Assembly: GCA_017398125.1 (NCBI GenBank)
Contig: JAFQHE010000070.1
Location: 117,790-181,789, forward strand
Source: Bacteroidales bacterium
GTDB taxonomy: Bacteria > Bacteroidota > Bacteroidia > Bacteroidales > UBA932
Length of the DNA stretch: 64,000 bases
Direction of reading: 5' to 3'
Shown here: positions 18,043 through 27,205 of the stretch, piece after piece
Position numbering within the stretch: position 1 is the stretch's first letter
How the letters are laid out: every line of letters starts with the position of its first letter
Made by a program: the position numbers and the translations under genes
The notes under the pieces: generated by a model
Told to the model about the DNA's origin: nothing
Databases searched by the model: none
What the model saw: the letters and a program-made list of their open reading frames with translations, nothing else

Positions 18043-18705
18043 TTAATTTAAGTTAACTTGTTTAAGATTTTCTGAAATGATAAGTGTTGCCTCAGTAGCC
18101 GCCTGAACCTGCTCAACAGTAAACTCAGGATTTATCTCAGTAAGAACAATACCTTTAGGGGTAATCTCCATTACACCCATCTCTGTAATGATCATATTTA
18201 CCTGACCAGCTGCTGTCAAAGGCAATCTGCATTTTTTCAAGATCTTGTGGTTTCCTTTAGCTGTATGCTCCATTGTAAGGATAACTTTCTTTGCACCAAC
18301 CAACAAATCCATAGCACCACCCATACCTGGGGTCTTTTTGCCAGGAATCATCCAATTGGCCAAATCACCATTCTCAGCAACTTCCAAAGCACCCAAGAAG
18401 GTAACATTCACGTGACCACCTCTAATGATACCGAATGAGGTTGCTGAATCAAATGTAGAAGCACCTGGTTGGTATGTGATGAAGCCACCGCCTGCATTTA
18501 CGAAGTGGGGATCTTCTGCTCCTTTCTCAGGCTCAGGACCCATACCAAGCATTCCGTTCTCTGATTGAAGAGTTACAGAAACACCCTGTGGCAAGAAGTT
18601 AGGAATAAGGGTTGGCAAACCGATACCCAAATTCACAACATCACCATCTTTAATTTCAAGAGCAGCCCTTTTGGCAATAAACTCTCTAATCTGATTTTTG
18701 TCCAT
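18043..18705 (-). CDS. atoA: Butyrate-acetoacetate CoA-transferase, subunit B
   Basis: 220 residues. The catalytic glutamate lies in the SENG motif (QSENGMLG), preceded by the NLGIGLPTLIPNF strand. It transfers CoA from butyryl-CoA to acetoacetate, releasing butyrate and making acetoacetyl-CoA. The partner subunit A (atoD) is the first gene of the same operon, about 8.5 kb upstream, an unusual separation for a heteromeric enzyme. Subunit B lies here between kamE and bcd. Confidence 0.9.
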   Translation of the reverse strand: MDKNQIREFIAKRAALEIKDGDVVNLGIGLPTLIPNFLPQGVSVTLQSENGMLGMGPEPEKGAEDPHFVNAGGGFITYQPGASTFDSATSFGIIRGGHVNVTFLGALEVAENGDLANWMIPGKKTPGMGGAMDLLVGAKKVILTMEHTAKGNHKILKKCRLPLTAAGQVNMIITEMGVMEITPKGIVLTEINPEFTVEQVQAATEATLIISENLKQVNLN

Positions 18706-18725
18706 AATTATATTTATGTTGTTGA

Positions 18726-19511
18726 TTATTTGTTCCTTTTAACAAATTCCTGAGCCACAAATGATGCGACATCATCAGCATAGGTATTTGCGCCAAAACC
18801 GGCATCATAACCCAACTCTTTAGCCAACTCATGGCTGATACGAGGACCACCGCAAACGACAATCATCTTGTCTCTTAGGCCCTCAGCCTCCATAAGCTCA
18901 ATAAGTTCTGTCAAGTTCTGGATATGAACATCCTTCTGTGTAACGGTCTGAGATACAAGAATAGCATCAGCTTTCAACTCAATGGCTTTAGCCAAGAACT
19001 CTTCATTAGGAACCTGGCTACCCAAGTTGTATGCCTCAACCATATCATATCTTTCAAGACCATAGTGACCTGCATAACCTTTCATGTTCATAATCGCATC
19101 AATACCTACCGTATGAGCATCGGTACCTGTACTTGCACCTACAAGAACCAGTTTGCGGCCAATGTTCTCTTTGATATACTCATCACACTCATGCATATCC
19201 ATAGTGTTGCTCTCAACTTTTGGAACATAGATGTTCGAGTAATCCACTGTATGGGTAAGATTGCCATAGCAGTTGAAGAATGTGAATCCAGGAGTAAGTT
19301 CTTTATAGAATGCAACAAGAGGGTTGTCAAATCCCATCTTTTTCATCAATAGTTTTGCAGCCTCCTCAGCCTCTGCACCGCTAGGTACCGGAAGTGTAAA
19401 ACTTACCTGAACCTTACCATCGTTCATTGTATCACCATAAGGCTTAACTTTTGTCAAATCAAGAGTCTGATCAAAATCCTTTGCAGACATTGAATATAGT
19501 CCACCTGCCAT
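18726..19511 (-). CDS. kamE: Lysine 5,6-aminomutase, beta subunit (cobalamin-binding)
   Basis: 261 residues. DAHTVG (131-136) is the DxHxxG cobalamin motif with His133 as lower axial ligand. Lys144 (MNMKGYAGHYG) falls at the number reported for the PLP-binding lysine of the clostridial enzyme. With KamD it moves the terminal amino group of beta-lysine to give 3,5-diaminohexanoate. The start codon lies 2 bp after the kamD stop, so the subunits are coupled. Confidence 0.95.
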   Translation of the reverse strand: MAGGLYSMSAKDFDQTLDLTKVKPYGDTMNDGKVQVSFTLPVPSGAEAEEAAKLLMKKMGFDNPLVAFYKELTPGFTFFNCYGNLTHTVDYSNIYVPKVESNTMDMHECDEYIKENIGRKLVLVGASTGTDAHTVGIDAIMNMKGYAGHYGLERYDMVEAYNLGSQVPNEEFLAKAIELKADAILVSQTVTQKDVHIQNLTELIELMEAEGLRDKMIVVCGGPRISHELAKELGYDAGFGANTYADDVASFVAQEFVKRNK

Positions 19512-19513
19512 TG

Positions 19514-21067
19514 TTATTTCCTCCCTTTCAATAAGTTAATAAATGGATTCATATAGTTGGCACCTTTCTCTACTACACCTTCAAGACCTTTACCGCCAAC
19601 TCTGCTTCTTTTAACATCACCAAAGATACCTTTCTCAAGAGCATTGAACAATCCCTCTGAAGTCATCTGCTCCAACAAGGCAATCGCGTTGTCCAATACC
19701 TCTTTTGCTCTGTTTCTGATGATACCGTTCTCTTTGAACTCCATCTCATCACCGATGCTCTTCATATTGTTGAAGATATATTTTGCATTCTCAATTGACA
19801 AGAAACGGTCAGACATGAATGGAGTGTGGATTGCCTCAGTAGGCATACCAAGAAGTTGAAGACCCTGGTTTGTCCAGATACCAATCATGTTGAACAAAGC
19901 ATCCTGCAAGTGACCTCTGAATATGTTACCTGTCATGAATTTTGTAGGAGGCATATATTTAAGCGGAGCTTTAGGGAAGATTTCACGTGCCATCTGAGCC
20001 TGTGCCAACTCATAAAGGAAACCATTCTCCAACATAGGATCCATCTCGAATGCGTGACCAAGACCCATCTGCTCCTCTGGAAGACCAGCCAACAGAGCAA
20101 GTTGCTCGTTAATCAAATCTGAAGCCAATACGGTGTGGGCAGCCTCAACAGCATCTGCTGTGGTCAAATAGTTATCCTCACCGGTATTGATGATAACACC
20201 TGCAAAGCCATTGATGATTCTTGACATATACTGGTCAATCAATGTTCTCTGCATATTGATGTCTCTGAACAAGATACCATAAAGAGCGTCATTCAACATA
20301 ACGTCAAGGCCCTCAAAAGCACCCATAATTGCAATCTCAGGCATACAAAGGCCAGAACAATAGTTACAAACCCTGATATATCTGCCAAGCTCTTTACCAA
20401 CCTTGTCCATAGCCTCTCTCATGATTCTGAAGTTCTCTTGAGTAGCGTATGTACCACCAAAGCCCTCTGTAGTTGCACCATAAGGCACATAATCCAACAA
20501 ACTCTGGCCGGTTGTTCTGATAACGGCAATAATATCTGCACCTTGTCTAGCTGCAGCCTCAGCCTGAACAGTATCCTCATAGATATTACCTGTTGCAACA
20601 ATTACATACAAGTATGGTTTTGCACCCTCACCTACGGTCTCAATAAAATTTTCCCTATATTGTCTTCTTGTTCTGATCTTATTGATGCTCTTATCAATTA
20701 CAGGTTGCATAACTTTCTCAAGCTCAGCTTTATCTGCAACCGGAACCTTAGTAAGATCCAAAGAACCGTCAGAAACCTTCTCTGCAATCTGCTGAGGAGT
20801 CATTCCTGTATTTACCATAGCGTTTGCCAAGTAGAACAAAACACCCTGGTTCAATACACCTTTAGCCTTCAAATCATCCACAACTACATTTGGAAGTGGA
20901 ACCTCATTAGCATCTACCCCGTCAATGCCCATAAGTCTACACAAGGTACGTTCAACAGCAACAGTACTGTAAGACTCAACAAAAGCCTGAACTTCGTTGG
21001 CAATCTCCTTTGCCAAACCCTTAGCGCGTTCAACCTTTTTAAAATCCAATCCTAATTTACTCTGCAT
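19514..21067 (-). CDS. kamD: Lysine 5,6-aminomutase, alpha subunit
   Basis: 517 residues, the usual length of the TIM-barrel alpha subunit of the adenosylcobalamin- and PLP-dependent 5,6-aminomutase. It begins QSKLGLDFKKVERAKGLA and includes ATTEGFGGTYATQENFRIMRE. It works with KamE on beta-lysine. The gene sits 11 bp after kamC, the putative reactivase ATPase, as expected for an enzyme that suffers inactivation during catalysis. Confidence 0.94.
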   Translation of the reverse strand: MQSKLGLDFKKVERAKGLAKEIANEVQAFVESYSTVAVERTLCRLMGIDGVDANEVPLPNVVVDDLKAKGVLNQGVLFYLANAMVNTGMTPQQIAEKVSDGSLDLTKVPVADKAELEKVMQPVIDKSINKIRTRRQYRENFIETVGEGAKPYLYVIVATGNIYEDTVQAEAAARQGADIIAVIRTTGQSLLDYVPYGATTEGFGGTYATQENFRIMREAMDKVGKELGRYIRVCNYCSGLCMPEIAIMGAFEGLDVMLNDALYGILFRDINMQRTLIDQYMSRIINGFAGVIINTGEDNYLTTADAVEAAHTVLASDLINEQLALLAGLPEEQMGLGHAFEMDPMLENGFLYELAQAQMAREIFPKAPLKYMPPTKFMTGNIFRGHLQDALFNMIGIWTNQGLQLLGMPTEAIHTPFMSDRFLSIENAKYIFNNMKSIGDEMEFKENGIIRNRAKEVLDNAIALLEQMTSEGLFNALEKGIFGDVKRSRVGGKGLEGVVEKGANYMNPFINLLKGRK

Positions 21068-21078
21068 ATAAAATATTA

Positions 21079-22425
21079 TTAGTTATTTAAGTGTTTTCTA
21101 GTCTTTTCTATCCACTCCTGATCAATACCCAAACTCTGGGCTATTGACACAGCCTCATGCGGAACGTCTCCACTCTCCGCCTCTATAAGGGTATAATCCA
21201 TCACACCATCCATCAAGCCCTTTACCCTATATCGTTTTACATCATCATTTTTTATGTTGTAGTGCGTTGTCAATACAAAACCACCCTCACCTCTACCAAT
21301 CACCTCCAGAAGCCCCTCAACCAAAGCAGTTCCTTCAACAGGATTAGTAGTTCGCGCAGGCTCATCAACAAGAGCCAAAATGTTCTCTCCAGCCCTCAAA
21401 CTCTTCACAACCTCGTTGATAGCCAGCATCTCAGCAGCAAAAGATGACAACCCCTTCTGGGCATTCTGATCATCTCCAATACAGAATTTCACCTGGTCAA
21501 CCACTTTTACGCAACAAACCTGCGCAGCCACGCCAAAGCCAAATTGTGTCAGAAGCTGGTTTAAGGCCAAAGTCTTTAAAACCACACTTTTACCGCCCAT
21601 ATTTGCTCCAATTATGGTAACAGGAACATTAGCAAAAGCTATATCAACCGGATAAAACTGTTTACCCACATCTTCCAGAGCTTTTCTTACCATAGGATTG
21701 AACATCTTTACATAAAAGGTCTCTCCTACTTCAGTTACAGAGGGAAAGTTCAGTCCCAACTCCTTCATCTGGACAACCTTGGCAATGAGAATATCAAGTA
21801 GTGCCAAACTCTTCAATGCGTGGTCCAAATCTCTTGAATACTCCCTTATTCTTCCCGACAGCACCCCTCTTATCTCAGACTCAATTTCATCGTTTCGTCT
21901 CTGCAACTCCAACAACAGCTGCTTCTGCTCTCCCTCAACCTCCAATCCATATCCGGCAATAGCCTTCATCTGCTTTCTCACCTGCAACAACTCATCTGAA
22001 TAAGAATCATAAACATAGAAAGACGGGATATTCAATTTGTCGGGGTCAAGAATTGCAACAACATCACCCAAATCCGGCAAATTAACAGCAGTAATATTCT
22101 GATCCCTCATCAAAAGAAGAACATCCCTGGAGATCATTGCCAGATACTTTATTTCAAACAACTCAATATCATCGAGAACTATGCCTCCCGCCACCCTCTT
22201 TATTGTAGTCTCAATATCCTTGAGACACATGAGTTTGTTGGCTATTGGAGCCAAATTCTTGTTGAACAGCTGATTCAACTTGCCATAATAGACATCTATC
22301 TCACGTTTTGACCTCATCATCGGAGTCTCAAGCAACATCTTTCTTGCACATGATGAGTTCAACTCCAAATTATCATAAATGAAGCGTATGCCGCAATCAA
22401 TATCCAATACTGACTTAAATGTCAT
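21079..22425 (-). CDS. kamC: MutS-related ATPase, lysine 5,6-aminomutase reactivase KamC
   Basis: 448 residues with the MutS-type ATPase core: Walker A GANMGGKS, then a Walker B region ALVDEPARTTNP and LTTHYN. The DNA mismatch-binding N-terminal domain of MutS is missing. In lysine fermenters the gene next to kamDE is assigned to reactivation of the aminomutase, by exchange of damaged cobalamin. It overlaps the kamB 3' end by 11 bp, implying joint translation of the two reactivase subunits. A DNA repair role is unlikely in this context. Confidence 0.85.
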   Translation of the reverse strand: MTFKSVLDIDCGIRFIYDNLELNSSCARKMLLETPMMRSKREIDVYYGKLNQLFNKNLAPIANKLMCLKDIETTIKRVAGGIVLDDIELFEIKYLAMISRDVLLLMRDQNITAVNLPDLGDVVAILDPDKLNIPSFYVYDSYSDELLQVRKQMKAIAGYGLEVEGEQKQLLLELQRRNDEIESEIRGVLSGRIREYSRDLDHALKSLALLDILIAKVVQMKELGLNFPSVTEVGETFYVKMFNPMVRKALEDVGKQFYPVDIAFANVPVTIIGANMGGKSVVLKTLALNQLLTQFGFGVAAQVCCVKVVDQVKFCIGDDQNAQKGLSSFAAEMLAINEVVKSLRAGENILALVDEPARTTNPVEGTALVEGLLEVIGRGEGGFVLTTHYNIKNDDVKRYRVKGLMDGVMDYTLIEAESGDVPHEAVSIAQSLGIDQEWIEKTRKHLNN

Positions 22426-23434
22426 AACTGTTCTTAACTATATCATAGACAGGAAGTTTTATAGCCTCCTGCAATTTTTCACACAAAATGTCACTATCCA
22501 GCACATAACCATTTGGTGCTGTAGGATTTACGCAAACCGCAACGAGCTTGCTCTTTTGAAGAACCAGAATTCTTCCCCCTCTTGATACAAAGTTTCTGTA
22601 AATCATCTCATTTACAAAAATCTTTGTAAAATCTCTCACCAACAAGGTAACATTCTTGATATTGCCCGAATTTATAACCAGATTCAAGAATCTGTCCGTA
22701 AGGGCTCCGGCCGCAAAAATATACCTCATACCTTTGGTAATGTCCTTGTCAAGTGAAGCCACAGCCAAGGATGATGTCAAACCAAAGTCAATAACATTTC
22801 CCTCCATATCCATTCCCCACACACCATTTTCAACAGGATCAAACGCCTCTATTATATCATCTTCAGCCAACTGAAGATTGATAAGTTCCACTACAAATTT
22901 AGTCTTCTGAACAAGTGTATTCATATTGGAAGAGTAAGCGGCTCCGGTAGAGAGTACCATAGCCTTGCTAATAGCAGGAGAGGCTGAACTCAATCTTGAG
23001 ATAGCACCATCTATAATGGTAATATCTACCCCCAAGTTCCTTGCAGAGCTGATCCATCTTCTTAACGATGGGCCACTGGATGGCCCCGAAATCAGAACCT
23101 TTCCCCCTACCCTTACCTTTCCGGTAACTATTCTTCCCAATGAACTTCTTTCACTTGTAATCTCCATCAACTCCGAAACCAATCTCCTGTTCCTATAATG
23201 GGCTTCGGCAGTTGAGAAGTACATTCCTTCCCTCAAAAAGATCTCAGGTTTCTTGGTAGCAGTAACCTGATCCTTATTTTCGCCATCTATACCTATCGAG
23301 GTTACCGCTATTTTTTTGTAGTCCAGCGGTAACCTTAACAGGATATAGTTCAAACACTCAGTCTTGCCAACATTTTTTTCAAGACCCACTATAGACAAGC
23401 TGTCATATTTAAGAATCTCGTTAATGAATGGCAT
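22415..23434 (-). CDS. kamB: Lysine 5,6-aminomutase reactivase subunit KamB
   Basis: 339 residues with a P-loop-like GLEKNVGKT at about residue 18 and a GPSSGPSLRRW segment. It belongs to the family found next to kamC in lysine-fermentation clusters and named as the second reactivase subunit. It lies between kamA and kamC and overlaps kamC. Identification rests mainly on gene order plus the nucleotide-binding loop, so the biochemical role is inferred. Confidence 0.8.
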   Translation of the reverse strand: MPFINEILKYDSLSIVGLEKNVGKTECLNYILLRLPLDYKKIAVTSIGIDGENKDQVTATKKPEIFLREGMYFSTAEAHYRNRRLVSELMEITSERSSLGRIVTGKVRVGGKVLISGPSSGPSLRRWISSARNLGVDITIIDGAISRLSSASPAISKAMVLSTGAAYSSNMNTLVQKTKFVVELINLQLAEDDIIEAFDPVENGVWGMDMEGNVIDFGLTSSLAVASLDKDITKGMRYIFAAGALTDRFLNLVINSGNIKNVTLLVRDFTKIFVNEMIYRNFVSRGGRILVLQKSKLVAVCVNPTAPNGYVLDSDILCEKLQEAIKLPVYDIVKNSYDI

Positions 23435-23447
23435 AACTGATTGTCAA

Positions 23448-24698
23448 TTATTTTTTAGAACGCTCTTTTCTGCTCAATTGTGCAGGCTCGATAGCCATAC
23501 CTCTACCCTCTAGCAATGAAGATACACCCTCAATAGATTTGCTTTGGTTAGCTTTGCAATACTCGCAGTTGCACTCGTTCTTGTAATCTGTAGGCTCAGT
23601 GTAAGTAGTGATAACACCCTCAAAGTTTCTCAAAACAACCTTACCAGGAGCCTGAGAAATAACATATTGAGGCATTACAGGAGTCTTTCCGCCACCACCT
23701 GGAGCATCAACTACAAATGTAGGAACAGCATAACCTGAAGTTTGTCCTCTCAAGCCCACAATAATCTCAATACCTTTAGATACTGGAGTTCTGAAGTGCT
23801 CGATACCCATAGAAAGGTCACATTGGTAGATGTAGTAAGGTCTTACTCTCATCTTAACCAACTCGTGCATCAATTTCTTCATTGTGTTTACACAGTCGTT
23901 AACACCTCTTAGAAGAACAGTCTGGTTACCTAGAGGAACACCGGCATTAGCCAATCTCGCACAAGCCTCAGCAGCCTCTTTTGTAACCTCCTGCGGATGG
24001 TTGAAGTGAGTGTTCAACCATACTGGGTGATATTTCTTAAGCATATTCACCAAGTTGTCGGTAATTCTCTGAGGACATACGACAGGAGTTCTTGAACCAA
24101 TTCTTACAATCTCTACGTGAGGAATTTGTCTTAGTTTTGAAATGATATACTCCAATCTCTCGTCTGATACCATCAAAGCATCACCACCTGATAGAAGCAC
24201 GTCTCTAACTTGAGGTGTTCTTGCGATATAATCAATAGCTCTGTCAATTCTCTCGATTGCGCTCTCGCCATCTTTCTGACCGGCAAATCTTCTTCTTGTA
24301 CAGTGACGGCAATACATTGAACACATGTCAGTGATCAATAGCAACACTCTATCCGGGTATCTGTGAGTCAAACCAGGAACTGGAGAATCCTCATCCTCAT
24401 GAAGAGGGTCCAATAGGTCTGCAGGAGACTGGTAAGTCTCTTTTCCAGTAGGAACAGCTTGTTTTCTAACCGGACAATCAGGATTGTTAGGGTCAATCAA
24501 GCTGATATAATAAGGAGTGATGGCCATTCTCAAAGTCTGAAGAGTCTTCTTTACACCCTCCTCCTCTTCTGGAGTAAGAGAGACATACTTCTTCAAATCC
24601 TCAAGAGTCTCAATTCTATTTTTTACCTGCCATTTCCAATCGTTCCATTGCTCGTCTGTAACATTAGGGAACAGCTCTTTACGTCTTGATTCGTACAT
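23448..24698 (-). CDS. kamA: L-lysine 2,3-aminomutase (radical SAM)
   Basis: 416 residues. The radical SAM cluster motif CSMYCRHC has cysteines at 126, 130 and 133. The PLP lysine lies in APGGGGKTP. The C-terminal CNCEYC probably binds structural zinc. The full clostridial-type length and the long N-terminal region (FPNVTDEQWNDW) separate it from short EpmB-type enzymes. It converts L-lysine to L-beta-lysine, the first step of the pathway. A GC-rich hairpin lies in the 136-bp gap upstream. Confidence 0.96.
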   Translation of the reverse strand: MYESRRKELFPNVTDEQWNDWKWQVKNRIETLEDLKKYVSLTPEEEEGVKKTLQTLRMAITPYYISLIDPNNPDCPVRKQAVPTGKETYQSPADLLDPLHEDEDSPVPGLTHRYPDRVLLLITDMCSMYCRHCTRRRFAGQKDGESAIERIDRAIDYIARTPQVRDVLLSGGDALMVSDERLEYIISKLRQIPHVEIVRIGSRTPVVCPQRITDNLVNMLKKYHPVWLNTHFNHPQEVTKEAAEACARLANAGVPLGNQTVLLRGVNDCVNTMKKLMHELVKMRVRPYYIYQCDLSMGIEHFRTPVSKGIEIIVGLRGQTSGYAVPTFVVDAPGGGGKTPVMPQYVISQAPGKVVLRNFEGVITTYTEPTDYKNECNCEYCKANQSKSIEGVSSLLEGRGMAIEPAQLSRKERSKK

Positions 24699-24763
24699 AG
24701 TATTTAAGTGTTTTTAAATTTTGAAAATTTATATTCGGCCTGCAATCTTGATAAAACTTCAAA

Positions 24764-24789
24764 TCCGGACGGGGTATTCCCCCGCCGGA
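24764..24789 (-). other. GC-rich hairpin between kdd and kamA
   Basis: TCCGGACGGGG pairs with CCCCGCCGGA (one bulge) around a 5-base loop in the largest gap inside the operon. No T-run follows on the minus strand. A processing site, RNA stabiliser or partial attenuator are the options. Confidence 0.45.
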
Positions 24790-24834
24790 ATTAAATCTCT
24801 GACCTTTAACTTCTGCAAGCCATTTATAGAGGTC

Positions 24835-25905
24835 TTATGCGTAAAGTTCAGTAAAGATCTTTCTCAAAGCCTCACACTCTCTCAACTCCTGTAGAGTAAA
24901 TTCAGCGTGTCCTTTAGTATAACCGTTACCGATAATCATATTAACGTCTGAACCGATACCCTCAGCACCTAGAGCAGCTTTTGTAAAGCTTGTAGCCATA
25001 GAGAAGAAGTAAACTACACCGTCATCTTTAGTACAAAGGACAGCTGTCATCTCTTGATCTGGAACATTTACACAGTTGATAGTAACATCAGCCATCTTAC
25101 CATTTGTAAGTTTTGAAACAAGCTCATTAACCTGAACTGGAGTCATACCTGCAGTACTCTCAACAACATCACAGAAACCAAGATCTTTAATACGCTGTGT
25201 ACTTCTTTGAGAGTTTGTCAAACCTATAACTTTACCAGTTACACCAACACGTTTTTTAGCCTCATAGCAGCAAAGCATACCAGATTTTCCACCAGCACCA
25301 ATAATAACTACATTCTGGCCATATTGGCAAAGTTTTGCAGTTTGTGCAGGAGCACCAGCTACGTCAAGAGCAGACAAAGCAAGTTTCTCAGGCATATCAT
25401 CCGGAATCTTAGCATAGATACCACTCTCAAATAGGATAGCTTTACCTTTAATGTCAACTTGGTCTACATCTGCACGAACCTCAAGAATCTCATCAATTCT
25501 AAGTGGAGTAAGCGACAAAGAAACTAGTGTAGCAATACGATCACCCTCTTTTAGGTCAATTTTACCTTTAAGAGCATCACCTATTTTCTCAACTTTACCA
25601 AGCAGCATACCACCTGAACCGGTACGACGGTTGCGGTGTTTACCTTGCAACTCTACGTTAAGCAACATCTCTTTCTTAACCTCTTCCAAGATTTGCTCCT
25701 CAGTAGCACCCTCTCCAGCCTGCTGTTTAGCATAGTTGTGAATATCTGTGAAAGATGCAGAGTCAATATTAAGTGTTTGAACGTCAATCAAGATCTCATT
25801 ATCATAGATTTCGTCCATGTTGTTGTCAATTTTATTAGCTGGCTGTGGAAGAACGCCAACTGGTTCAATCACGCGGTGAACACCGTATTTATTACCTTTT
25901 TTCAT
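24835..25905 (-). CDS. kdd: L-erythro-3,5-diaminohexanoate dehydrogenase
   Basis: 356 residues. The N-terminus KGNKYGVHRVIEPVGVLPQPA is typical of Kdd. A Rossmann-like VVIIGAGGKSGMLCCYEAK lies at the middle of an alcohol-dehydrogenase-like fold. It oxidises 3,5-diaminohexanoate to 5-amino-3-oxohexanoate. It sits between kce and kamA in pathway order, which makes the assignment firm. Confidence 0.93.
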   Translation of the reverse strand: MKKGNKYGVHRVIEPVGVLPQPANKIDNNMDEIYDNEILIDVQTLNIDSASFTDIHNYAKQQAGEGATEEQILEEVKKEMLLNVELQGKHRNRRTGSGGMLLGKVEKIGDALKGKIDLKEGDRIATLVSLSLTPLRIDEILEVRADVDQVDIKGKAILFESGIYAKIPDDMPEKLALSALDVAGAPAQTAKLCQYGQNVVIIGAGGKSGMLCCYEAKKRVGVTGKVIGLTNSQRSTQRIKDLGFCDVVESTAGMTPVQVNELVSKLTNGKMADVTINCVNVPDQEMTAVLCTKDDGVVYFFSMATSFTKAALGAEGIGSDVNMIIGNGYTKGHAEFTLQELRECEALRKIFTELYA

Positions 25906-25927
25906 TTTTGTTTGTATTTTTAAATGT

Positions 25928-26755
25928 TTATTTCCTTGGTTTCAAACCCAAAATTTCACGAGCCTCTGCTGATGTGGCAACCTCTCTGCCCAGCTCTTTT
26001 GCGATACGTACAACTTTTGCAACCATCTCGCCGTTTGATTTTGCAAGAACGCCTTTCTCAATATAGATGCTGTCCTCAAAACCAACTCGTACGTTACCAC
26101 CCATTGCAATGGCAGCTGCAGCCAAGTTGAAGGCGTGACGGCCAATACCTGTAGCAGTCCATGTTGAACCTGCAGGAATAGCATTTACCAACCATGCAAG
26201 ATTCTGTACAGTTGCAGGAGTACAACCAGGAACGCCAAGCACAAAGTTGAACTGCATAGGAGCACCAGGAACCTGACCTTTCTTTGCCATGTTAAGGACA
26301 GTATCAAGATGACCCATCTCAAAGCACTCATACTCCGGTTTGATGTCGTTCTCCAACATTCTCTTTCCAAATGCTCTCATAATCGGCATTGTATTTTCAA
26401 AGACATCATCACCAAAGTTACATGTGCCACAATCCAAAGTTGCCATCTCAGGGAACAATTCAGTTGGCTGAAGGCGCTCTTCGGCAGACATTCCCACAGC
26501 ACCACCTGTTGAAGGGATAAGGATAACATCCGGACACTCTTTCATTATCGCATCAATACACTCTTTGAAACGTGCCTTGCTTTGGGTTGGAGTACCATCA
26601 TCCTCTCTAACATGAAGGTGCACAATTGCCGCACCGGCATCAACTGCAGATTTGGCTTCACGAACAATCTCCTCTACTGTATAAGGAACTGCAGGGTTCT
26701 GCTCTTTAGTAACCTCTGCGCCGCAAATTGCAGCTGTAATAATCAATTTAGCCAT
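25928..26755 (-). CDS. kce: 3-keto-5-aminohexanoate cleavage enzyme
   Basis: 275 residues of the BKACE (DUF849) family. The zinc-binding IVHLHVRED is near residue 48, PSTGGAVGMS and GVPGCTPATV follow, and a C-terminal RVGFEDSIYI is present. It condenses the ketoacid with acetyl-CoA to give 3-aminobutyryl-CoA and acetoacetate. The acetoacetate then serves as CoA acceptor for AtoDA. Confidence 0.94.
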   Translation of the reverse strand: MAKLIITAAICGAEVTKEQNPAVPYTVEEIVREAKSAVDAGAAIVHLHVREDDGTPTQSKARFKECIDAIMKECPDVILIPSTGGAVGMSAEERLQPTELFPEMATLDCGTCNFGDDVFENTMPIMRAFGKRMLENDIKPEYECFEMGHLDTVLNMAKKGQVPGAPMQFNFVLGVPGCTPATVQNLAWLVNAIPAGSTWTATGIGRHAFNLAAAAIAMGGNVRVGFEDSIYIEKGVLAKSNGEMVAKVVRIAKELGREVATSAEAREILGLKPRK

Positions 26756-26770
26756 AAATCTACTTTGGTT

Positions 26771-27163
26771 TTATTTTTTATTTCTTTGGCATTTAACCGG
26801 AACAACACAAGTACCGCTTGCTTTACATACAACGATTGGCTCCTCAAGAACATCTGCAGCAGAATCTGAAATGTCAGGTCTTGGAACAATCACTTTACGT
26901 GCCTCAAATACCATTTTTCTTGAAGAGTTACCTGCAGAAACAATCTCACCGGTAGCCTCGATATAATCACCTGCATAAACAGGAGCCATAAACTCTACAT
27001 TATCGTATGCTTTGAACAATCCCTCATCACCATCGTTGATGATAAGCAACTCAGTTGCAACATCACCAAAAAGATTCAACATTCTCGCACCGTCCACTAG
27101 GTTTCCACCATAATGAGCATCGTGACAGCTCATTCTTACTCTGATTAAAGCTTTCTTTGTCAT
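26771..27163 (-). CDS. kal: 3-aminobutyryl-CoA ammonia-lyase
   Basis: 130 residues, a single hotdog-fold domain ([43 protein letters not shown]). It removes ammonia from 3-aminobutyryl-CoA to give crotonyl-CoA for Bcd. It lies between atoD and kce, with 15 bp to kce. Confidence 0.92.
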   Translation of the reverse strand: MTKKALIRVRMSCHDAHYGGNLVDGARMLNLFGDVATELLIINDGDEGLFKAYDNVEFMAPVYAGDYIEATGEIVSAGNSSRKMVFEARKVIVPRPDISDSAADVLEEPIVVCKASGTCVVPVKCQRNKK

Positions 27164-27205
27164 AGTTACTAGTATCTTTTAAATGTTTTGTATTATTTCT
27201 CTGAT

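Noticed and set aside
21079..22425. DNA mismatch repair MutS
   Set aside because: Only the MutS-type ATPase half is present, and the gene is embedded between kamB and kamD, so the reactivase reading is better.
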